In this document: piece after piece, positions 57,363-64,000 of the stretch
How positions within the stretch are numbered: position 1 is the stretch's first letter
How the letters are laid out: every line of letters begins with the position of its first letter
Source of the DNA: Chondrus crispus
Lineage: Eukaryota > Rhodophyta > Florideophyceae > Gigartinales > Gigartinaceae
DNA length: 64,000 nucleotides
Assembly: GCF_000350225.1 (NCBI RefSeq)
Contig: NW_005178949.1
Coordinates: 197,144-261,143, forward strand
Direction: 5' to 3'
Notes under the pieces: model-generated
Told to the model about the DNA's origin: nothing
The model's database searches: none
The model's input: only the letters and a program-made list of their open reading frames with translations
Translations under genes and position numbers: made by a program

Positions 57363-57996
57363 TGTTGCGGCTAGCCCAAGCCGCATACCTCACCGACCGA
57401 GAGCGCAAAAGGCCCGCGTGATAACCTCTAGTTTACCTTTTCGTTTCCACTTGCTGCCTCGATACCTACATTTCTTACCAGCGATCTCTATCTTATAGTC
57501 TTGGTGAACGCCAAGCGGGTCTCGGATCGCATGCTGTCGGCAGTGTCGGCATGGGATCGATCCTGTTGGCCCGTTGCCGACGACTTTGAAGCCGCCACCC
57601 AGGGCCTACCATTCGCGCTCCCCTGTCGTCTTCCCGATTCCCTCCTGCGTCCTGCCTCGCCGTTCGCGTACCTAGCTTTCCTCTCGCGCCTGCAGTGCTC
57701 CTCACTTCTGCGTCCGACCGCACCCGCATGTTCCGAACGTTCTCCTGCAGCCTGCGACCACACCGCCCGTGCGCGCGGCGCTCCTACCTCCAGCCGTCTC
57801 TCCCCGCCACTTCGCTCTCTCCAACGGTCCCGGTCTCGCCTACACCCGCGGGACGGCTTTCCCGCCCGCCACTGTCGGTCAGCGGCGGGCAGCCAAACTG
57901 TGCGCGCACAGTTTGGGTGATTCGATCCTGGGATCTAGGCGCATTTCCACGAAGCTGCCACGTGTGGCGTAGAAACCTGATATCCGACGCGCAACA
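57363..57996 (-). repeat. element F 5' LTR
   Basis: It is 634 bp with ends TGTTGC and GCAACA. Its first 346 bp match the fragment at 7092-7442. The bases just inside (TAACAAATTTGTTA) are a perfect 14-bp palindrome; I see no TGG-type primer site. Confidence 0.85.
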
Positions 57997-59505
57997 GTAG
58001 TGTAATCTGAAAGCATCAAGACCCGGCTGGGATATGCAAGTAACCTTGCTGTGCTGCGCTGGACCTCGCTGTCAACGTACACACGAGTTACAAGTGTAAT
58101 ACGCCAGCGCACACACTATACGTTGTCCTTGCTGTAATTTTAGGGTACTCTCTGCCTAACACGCAGTTTTATTGGTAGTTGTGTATTTTTTGCTGAGCTG
58201 TATAGGTTTTCACCAGAGCTACTAAGCCACGGTTTCCTGTACCAGCTTAGATTTTTGAACTCTATAAAAGGTCGACTTGTGGTGGGCTTGGAGGACTAAC
58301 CTCACCCATTACCAACCGAACATCAACGATTATCAACGAGAAGTATTTCCTCAGAACGAACCAGCCGATCTAGTGTTCGCCTCGGACAGGCTGTCCCCCA
58401 CGCCCATCGGGGGTACCTTCGGACATCGGCGAGTCGGTGTCCAATCCGAGTTTCATTTTAAAGGGGTGCTCCCGACGAGCACCTATCAAGCTATCTAGTC
58501 AGCTTCACAGTGTAACAGCTGTGAGACGGGGTTTTTGGCACATTACGCAATCGATTAAAACCCGATTAAGTTCCTGTCTGTCTTTACGTACCTGTGGGCT
58601 GGATTGCAAGGTACTAGTTGTCTGTTGAAGTACCTGTGGGCTAGAGTGCCAGGTACAATTTGTCTCTGTTCAATACATGTGGACTGGAGTGCCAGGTGTC
58701 TGAACGTGCTCTAGCACCGAGTTATTACACTTCTAGGGTGCGTTGCCTGTGTACCAAGATCTCTTGCTCGACTCGTCGCTCCTCCACCGGTCTCTTTGAG
58801 GCGGATAACAACGTCGCTCGAAAGAGCGGGTGGAGTGGCCAGGGCCTGAGGTGGACGGGAAGGATGGCGAGCTAGGCGCAAAAACGCTCTTTTTCCTCAC
58901 TGTTTTCTGCTGATTGCTGTTGGCTCGGTAGCAAGTGGCGAACTGTCTTTAAGTCGCATTGTTTGGACGCGGTGGACATGGCGAGGTGAGTGGGAGGGAG
59001 GAGCTGCGGGCAGCGAGAGAGAGATGAAGAATGCAAAGCAGCCGCGGGGGCGAAAAGGGTTTTCGGTCTCCAAGTACAAAGCACCCAAAGTAATTGGCTC
59101 CCACTGCAATTAAAAAACCCGTGTCCACATGTGCCTGTTGTCATCCGCTACTAAATACAAATCACTACAAGTAGTTGCCCTCCCCGCAAGTACAAACGCC
59201 CCAGTATCCACGTGTGCGATGTGTCAGCGGTTAGGCCGATCATTGTGGTGATTCCTTGATATGGAAGGAATGACTCTCTGAACGGCCCAGACAGTCATTC
59301 CTCCCTCATGTCGTTGGTCAGCGGCACCTCCCCTTTTGCTCAGTGGTTATCACAATCATATTGGCGACATCTTCTTGCGCCTTTCGTGCGCGGTCGTGCG
59401 TCTCCGTCCTCCGCATCTCCCGCTATCCCCTGCACCTTCATACGACATGTCCCAACCTTCCGACATCCGCGCCCAGCCTCAATCCTCCGCTCCCCATCAT
59501 CCGCA
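57997..59505. other. intergenic region upstream of the ApbE-like gene
   Basis: About 1.5 kb with no convincing gene. It holds a TATA-like CTATAAAAGG at 58261, a 42-bp tandem repeat (58587-58703), and an inverted repeat GGAATGACT…AGTCATTCC (59267-59301). A sequence at 59330-59350 recurs at 62988-63008. The frame is open upstream of the ApbE start, from ATG 59308, but that part looks like 5' leader. Confidence 0.55.
58587..58703. repeat. 42-bp tandem repeat, three diverged copies
   Basis: Units opening TACCTGTGGGCT start at 58589 and 58631, and TACATGTGGACT at 58674. Each continues GGAGTGCCAGGT or a close variant. Confidence 0.8.
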
Positions 59506-61686
59506 ATGGGCTGCACTCCCTCCAAGCCGCGCTCCGAGACCTCCGCGCGCGCGCCCGCGCCCGCGAAGCCCGCGCCGCCGCGCCCCGCCCCCGTCGCGAC
59601 GCACGAGACCGCCTCCTCCGCCAGCCTGGTCGCCGGCTCGACGGCCGCCGTCGCCTTCCACGGCCTGCTCAACAGCGATGGCCTGACGCTGTCGCGCCCG
59701 GCCACGTCCGCGCTGTCCAAGGTCTCGCGCGTGCCGCGCGCGTCGTCCTCGCCGCCGCCGCCGCCGCCGGAGCCGCTGACGCGCGTGGTCGGCGTCGCCA
59801 TGACCATGCCGTACGTCGTCCTCGTCCCGACCGTCGCGGACGCGCCCGCCGTGCAGCGCCTCGCGGACGACGTCTTCGCCCACGCCCACACCTATCTCAA
59901 CGCGTGGAACCCGGCCAGCGAGCTCACGGCCGTCAACTCGCAGAAGCCCGCCAAGCCACGCCCGCTCTCGCCGCACCTCGCCGCCCTGTTCGACGTCGTC
60001 GACCGCGCCTTCGACCTCACAGGCGGCCGCTTCGACCCCACCACTGGCGTCATCTCACGCGCGTACGAGAACTGCATCGCCGACAACGCACGCCCGCCGC
60101 TGCCGGCGGAGACGGCTCGGTACAAGCACGCCATCGGCTGGCGCAAGCGAATCTCACGCACCGCAGACACCGTCACGCGTGGCAACGCAAACACCATCGT
60201 GGATGTCGACGGCATTGCCAAGGGATTCGTGATTGACTTGCTCGTCGCCGCCCTCGTCAACGCTGGACACCCGAACTGCTACGTGGACTGGGCCGGCGAT
60301 ATCCGCGCGCAGGGCCACCACCCAGACGGCAGGCCGTGGCGCTCGGCCGTCATGGCCCCGCCGTCGCTGAAGCGCGTATTCGGGCACTGGAAGGACGGAA
60401 CCATGGACGAGCTGCTGCGCGACGACGACGTCGCCTTCTTCGCAGACTTTGCGTTCGACCGCGCAAACGCCGGCAAGCTTGACGGCGCCGCCATCGCCAC
60501 GTCGGGCGACTACTTTGCCGTGCAGCGCTACGGCTTCCACCATATCGCGCGCGCAGACACGCTGTCTGTCATGAAGGCCAACCAGATGTCGGTCGCGTCG
60601 GTGTGCGTCGCCGCGTCGACGTGCGCCATCGCCGATGCCGTCGCCACTGCGTCGATGACGTTTGACCGCCTGCCGCAGGCCGTGGCCTTTCTGCAGCAGC
60701 TCGTCGACAGCCACCCGGACACCGTGTATGGGTATTGCGCAATGGACCGCGCCGAAGCCACGTGGCCCAGCGCACCCGCTAAGAGCCTCTACTCGGCAAA
60801 CATCTTCAGCCCCGCCCTGCGGAGCGAGCCCAACTCCACGTCCACGAGCTCCGGCGATGAGAAGGGCCTCTCCGCCGCAGAGCGGCAGCAAGCGGTTGGT
60901 GATATTGGGCACCACACAGTGACCAACTACTACCGGTGCACGTTTGACGGGGCGGAGATTGAACTTGACAACTTTCGCGGGTGCTCCATGCAACCGGAGC
61001 AGGTGGTCTTATTTGTGACGGATGACGACTTTTTCAAAAGGGCGTCGCTCGTCGCGGAAGACCCCCTCAACCAGGTAAGGGTGGAGCTTCTCGCGCCGCG
61101 GCCTTCGACGTCGTCATCATCATCATCCTCGTCACTGATGCTGGACGAGCGCAAGACAGGCGTCACGGCCGACTTATCGCTGAAGAACATCTCCGTCGTG
61201 GGCGGGTGCGCCGTGGTACAGGCGGTGGTAACGGCGGTGAGCCTAGGCGAGGCGGAATTCGTGCAGGCGATTTACCGAGACACGTACCTTGCCAAGCGCG
61301 CGGTGGCACTCGACGTACCGCGCTCCAAGCTGCCGTTCTACCCACTGGACAAGCAAACCAAAACGTTGCTGCGACAGATGCCGTCGGCGATGTGGGTGGT
61401 GTCAACCAGCGCGGCCCACGGGGAGGATCTGGCGATGACGGCGACGTCCGTCACGGTGCCTGCGGCGGCGCGCGGGATGATATGCTTCAATGTGGGGCAC
61501 TCGAGCGCGTTCTACGCGGGGCTCGGCGGGGTCGGGGCGGGCGTGAGGCTGTTCGCGCTTTCGACAAGGCAGAAGGACATTGCCGAGCGGTACGTGACGA
61601 GGGCTGCGTTGGGGAAGGAGGATAGGACACGGCAAGTTGCACGATTGAGCATACCGAGGATGTGCAGGACCATCACATTGTTTTGA
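59506..61686 (+). CDS. ApbE-like flavin transferase fused to flavin-reductase-like domain
   Basis: I start at ATG 59506 because the protein then opens MGCTPSKP, a classic N-myristoylation signal with an adjacent Cys for palmitoylation; an in-frame ATG at 59308 would add 66 residues and bury it. The product is 726 residues. A Pro/Ala-rich linker (11-90) precedes an ApbE domain (about 95-415) with DVDGIAKGF (233), GDIRAQG (264), TSGDYF (332) and ADAVATAS (376), the usual FAD and Mg-binding motifs. ApbE enzymes attach FMN from FAD to Thr/Ser of target proteins. A split-barrel flavin-reductase-like module follows (470-530 and 615-705; MPSAMWVVSTSAAHG…MTATSVTVPAA). Residues 533-545 include a Ser run. 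No introns are evident. The fusion suggests a membrane-anchored flavinylation or flavin redox enzyme; substrate unknown. Confidence 0.85.
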   Translation: MGCTPSKPRSETSARAPAPAKPAPPRPAPVATHETASSASLVAGSTAAVAFHGLLNSDGLTLSRPATSALSKVSRVPRASSSPPPPPPEPLTRVVGVAMTMPYVVLVPTVADAPAVQRLADDVFAHAHTYLNAWNPASELTAVNSQKPAKPRPLSPHLAALFDVVDRAFDLTGGRFDPTTGVISRAYENCIADNARPPLPAETARYKHAIGWRKRISRTADTVTRGNANTIVDVDGIAKGFVIDLLVAALVNAGHPNCYVDWAGDIRAQGHHPDGRPWRSAVMAPPSLKRVFGHWKDGTMDELLRDDDVAFFADFAFDRANAGKLDGAAIATSGDYFAVQRYGFHHIARADTLSVMKANQMSVASVCVAASTCAIADAVATASMTFDRLPQAVAFLQQLVDSHPDTVYGYCAMDRAEATWPSAPAKSLYSANIFSPALRSEPNSTSTSSGDEKGLSAAERQQAVGDIGHHTVTNYYRCTFDGAEIELDNFRGCSMQPEQVVLFVTDDDFFKRASLVAEDPLNQVRVELLAPRPSTSSSSSSSSLMLDERKTGVTADLSLKNISVVGGCAVVQAVVTAVSLGEAEFVQAIYRDTYLAKRAVALDVPRSKLPFYPLDKQTKTLLRQMPSAMWVVSTSAAHGEDLAMTATSVTVPAAARGMICFNVGHSSAFYAGLGGVGAGVRLFALSTRQKDIAERYVTRAALGKEDRTRQVARLSIPRMCRTITLF

Positions 61687-63027
61687 CGAAGATTGACGGC
61701 GTCAAGACGGCGTCAAGGTGCCGGAGAAGGACGAGGAGGGGTTGATGCCTTTGGTTTGGCAACACGGAAAGTTGATCACGTAGCGGTAGGCGCCGGGTGC
61801 TGAGAGTCGGCCCTTGTGCGCTACAGTATTAAATTATATAAACGCTTTTTTAATTGAAACAAGGTCTTGAGCAAAGAAAAATGCAGCAACTCACAACTCA
61901 GAAATGGCCATTAGACTCGCCCCTCCCGGTGCACCGCCGTGCACCGCCGTTCCCATCGCCGCCCTCTCGTTTCCCCCCCTTTCTATCCCGATCGCCTCCG
62001 CCGACGACACCCTCATCCTCACGTCATCCAAGCCCTCGACGGTGAACAAAACACACACTCGTTCTCTCGTTCTCCCGCCATTTTTTGTACACGTACGGTA
62101 TGTGAAATGTATTGCAGAAGGGACTTCACTATACATGTATATATCACATTCAGGTTGCAACGTGTTTCTGACTGTCGTACCTCCGGTGAGTGAGAATGTC
62201 CGGCGAGCAAGAATGGCCGCGGCAGGAAACAATGTCGTCTCTGGCCATCCCACCGAGCACAAGGAAGAGTGCCTGGCCTCGGTCTACTTGACGGTGTAAC
62301 CACAAACAAGTGCTGATCGGATAGCCACGGCGGTATCCCGTACCCCTGTCTTCTTCCTCCCTGTTTCCAACCATCTCTTAAGAGATGGTTGGAACAGGGA
62401 CACTCAACACACTTACACATTAATACACATTAATGTGAGAGTGTCCGTGCACGAGCAGTTGCCCGTGGCCAAACAAGCCAACACCTCCATTTCACACAAC
62501 CTCTTCATGCTCCATCATGCTCCCCCCACCACTACCAACAAGCCACAGCCTCCCGACCACCGCCCGTCTTCGACGCTACACACGCCGTCAACCTCAACGC
62601 TAACACCGTCGTCAACACCGTCGTCAAGGTTTCGTTTCCTGGCGGAAACGAAGTTTCTAATACCTGACAAAGCGAAAACCACTGCAAATCCGCCGTGCAT
62701 ATCTTGAACTTCATACTACGACTGATATCGTATGTGCCTGTTCCGCCTCCAGTTTTGTTTGCTGGTCTCGCTACGCGCAGTCTCTACGTTGGACGACACT
62801 ATTCCCCGCACACTGACGCAACTGCGCGCGACGCATAGAAAAGATGTACCGGCTACTTTTTTGCGGAGAGGGGCATCGAGGCGTCGGGTAACTAGAAACA
62901 ACTTCAAATACATACAAATTTCTCCTGGCACATCATCCCTTACTACATATACCGTGGGTACAACCCCTCCTGTCCTGGCCGGGACATCCCCTTTTGCCCA
63001 GTGGTTATTCACACACTCACAATCACA
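61687..63027. other. intergenic region between convergent genes
   Basis: The ApbE-like and WD40 genes point toward each other here. I see no gene. A near-perfect palindrome lies at 62359-62399, and the motif shared with 59330 at 62988-63008. Short frames (61904-62299 plus, 62019-62420 minus) overlap each other and resemble nothing known. Confidence 0.55.
62359..62399. repeat. 41-bp palindrome
   Basis: CCCTGTTTCCAACCATCTCT faces AGAGATGGTTGGAACAGGG across a TA centre, with one extra T in the left arm. It could form a long hairpin in RNA from either convergent gene; a role in 3' end formation is only a guess. Confidence 0.85.
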
Positions 63028-64000
63028 CTACTCCAAGAGCTCGTAAAAGTGCAGTCTTGCATAAGAACCAATTTCTACCTGGATCGCAATGTGCCGACCT
63101 GAAGTAGAACAGAACCAACGATCTCCCGCAACGGTTGCTAGGCGGATTTCGTCATCTCCTGTCTTGTAGAACACTCCATCTTCATCTTGCTTTTGCCGAA
63201 TCCTCAGTTTCCTCTCCAGTTTCCTCTCTAGATCCGCCGCCGTGAGTTTGCCCTCATTCGTATCGATGAACTGGCGCAGATCGCTCTCTTTGAGATACCC
63301 AACACCATCGTATTGCTTTTCGCAGACAGCGCTTTGACTCGTCACGGACAGCGTCACGGACAGGATTCGCAACTTTCCTCCTCCATCAAACATTGTAGTA
63401 CCCAACGTCGCTATTCGCGACCCGTCCCGGAACCAAGCAATCTGCGCAATCTTCATTCGATATTCTTCACTGTTTGTGCACCTTAACATCACCCCTGTCT
63501 CAATATCCCATATCGCAAGCTCTTCTCCAATTCCAAGGGCTACGCGTCGTCCGTCGTCAGACCATTCCAGCGGATCGGGTGGTGAATATATATCCTTATA
63601 ATATCTCTCGAGCTGGCACTGGTACCGATATGTTACACCTGTCTCCCAATTCCAGATCATAACTCCGACTCCGACTCTGCTTGGTTTCCCATTTTCATCA
63701 ATTGCAACATCAGAATTTGGAGACAAATTTGGAGACAAAGACTTATTATATCCAGTTGACGCGATCCACTTGTCATCTGGAGACCACTTCACCGAAACAG
63801 AAGCATAAGAACCATCATGAGGGAACAGAGCCCGCCCAACAGAGAACGGAGCCCGCTCAACAGAGAACGAAACCCGCACACCTTCTTCACCTTCTCTCCA
63901 GGGCCGCTTCACAAAGTTGAACCAATCTATGTGAACTTCGTCTGCAAATTCGTCTGAATACCACTCAAGCAGACCTTGGTCCGCAGCCCATTTCAGGCCG
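63028..64000 (-). CDS. WD40-repeat protein C-terminus (enters from right edge)
   Basis: The frame is open from 64000 to the TAG at 63028-63030, with no ATG needed upstream: …GLKWAADQGLLEWYS at the edge continues to a last residue pair Leu-Glu. WD40-type blades are visible (VKWSPDDKWIAST, MIWNWETGV, EWSDDGRRVALG, IWDIETGV, IAWFRDGSRIATLG), then a charged helical stretch (AADLERKLERKLRIRQKQDE) and a final blade-like strand set. The first 38 bases read (63963-64000) duplicate 1-38 in the same phase of the TIR gene, so this is either the missing C-terminus of that gene or of an almost identical tandem paralogue. Confidence 0.88.
   Translation of the reverse strand, partial: GLKWAADQGLLEWYSDEFADEVHIDWFNFVKRPWREGEEGVRVSFSVERAPFSVGRALFPHDGSYASVSVKWSPDDKWIASTGYNKSLSPNLSPNSDVAIDENGKPSRVGVGVMIWNWETGVTYRYQCQLERYYKDIYSPPDPLEWSDDGRRVALGIGEELAIWDIETGVMLRCTNSEEYRMKIAQIAWFRDGSRIATLGTTMFDGGGKLRILSVTLSVTSQSAVCEKQYDGVGYLKESDLRQFIDTNEGKLTAADLERKLERKLRIRQKQDEDGVFYKTGDDEIRLATVAGDRWFCSTSGRHIAIQVEIGSYARLHFYELLE
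63963..64000. repeat. terminal direct repeat, right copy
   Basis: Identical to positions 1-38; see the left copy. Confidence 0.95.

Larger units (their letters stand above)
7092..57996 (-). mobile_element. element F: Ty3/gypsy retrotransposon, split by elements A and B
   Basis: On the minus strand the parts read 5' LTR (57363-57996), gag (56246-57242), gag tail and pol (22215-25566), and a 3' LTR fragment (7092-7442). The order gag-protease-RT-RNase H-integrase places it in Ty3/gypsy. Removing B and one GTACC copy restores an open gag frame (…DIGRGRY joined to RIERVRQTDEG). LTR ends are TGTTGC…GCAACA. A 4-bp GTAG flanks both sides, though the left copy overlaps the pogo end, so the target duplication is uncertain. 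F is the oldest layer of the nest. Confidence 0.85.

Noticed and set aside
58277-58498. 73-codon ORF downstream of a TATA-like box
   Set aside because: There is no recognisable motif or repeat of the ORF elsewhere; the TATA-like site alone is weak evidence.
59308-59505. N-terminal extension of the ApbE protein
   Set aside because: The extra 66 residues would hide the MGCTPSKP lipidation signal and show no targeting feature; treated as 5' leader.
59336-60236. Overlapping ORFs on both strands across the ApbE gene
   Set aside because: High GC and codon bias open the other frames; their products are Arg/Ala-rich without motifs, while the chosen frame has the ApbE signatures.
1-64000. Bacterial plasmid or virus genome, suggested by apparent circularity
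   Set aside because: Chromoviruses with chromodomains, nested LTR elements, pogo transposons and NB-ARC/WD40 genes are eukaryotic; no replication initiator, partition or capsid genes of plasmid or virus type are seen.

Overview
The window is eukaryotic nuclear-type DNA. It is dominated by Ty3/gypsy LTR retrotransposons with C-terminal chromodomains (chromoviruses), plus pogo-like and other DNA transposons. The few host genes are long and show no introns. Compact intronless host genes beside a dense LTR-element load would fit a red alga such as a florideophyte, but nothing here proves the lineage.

Host genes. A TIR-NB-ARC-WD40 gene (STAND-type immune-receptor architecture) reads leftward from 4312 and runs off position 1 without a stop. 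At the right end, 63028-64000 (minus) is the C-terminus of a WD40 protein running in from beyond 64000. The first 38 bases of the window are identical to the last 38. If they are merged, the sequence is a circle (or tandem unit) of 63,962 bp, and the two partial genes become one uninterrupted frame of 1,749 codons including the stop. The only other host gene recognised is an ApbE-like flavin transferase fused to a flavin-reductase-like domain (59506-61686, plus).

Mobile DNA. Between these genes lies a nested stack. Element F (Ty3, minus strand, 7092-57996) was split twice. Element A (chromovirus, plus, 7443-22214) landed in F's 3' LTR. Element B (chromovirus, plus, 25567-56245) landed in F's gag with a perfect GTACC target duplication. 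B was split by D (29237-46256), which has terminal inverted repeats beginning CACAGGAAGGTCA and carries a decayed transposase-like gene, minisatellites, a pogo fragment and an Uma2-family nuclease pseudogene. D was in turn split by C (36593-45848), a young element with near-identical LTRs and a perfect GCCTG target duplication. C has gag but no pol. A solo LTR sits inside B's 3' LTR. A pogo-type transposon with TA target duplication (4828-7090) abuts F on the left.

Most striking. A, B and C each carry a long antisense gene between pol (or the pol scar in C) and the 3' LTR. In A it is the only long intact ORF (643 codons). In B and C the antisense proteins are clearly homologous, including a conserved C-terminus. 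In B and C the antisense block is bracketed by two copies of a hairpin plus polypurine-tract motif. C kept gag and the antisense block while losing all of pol.
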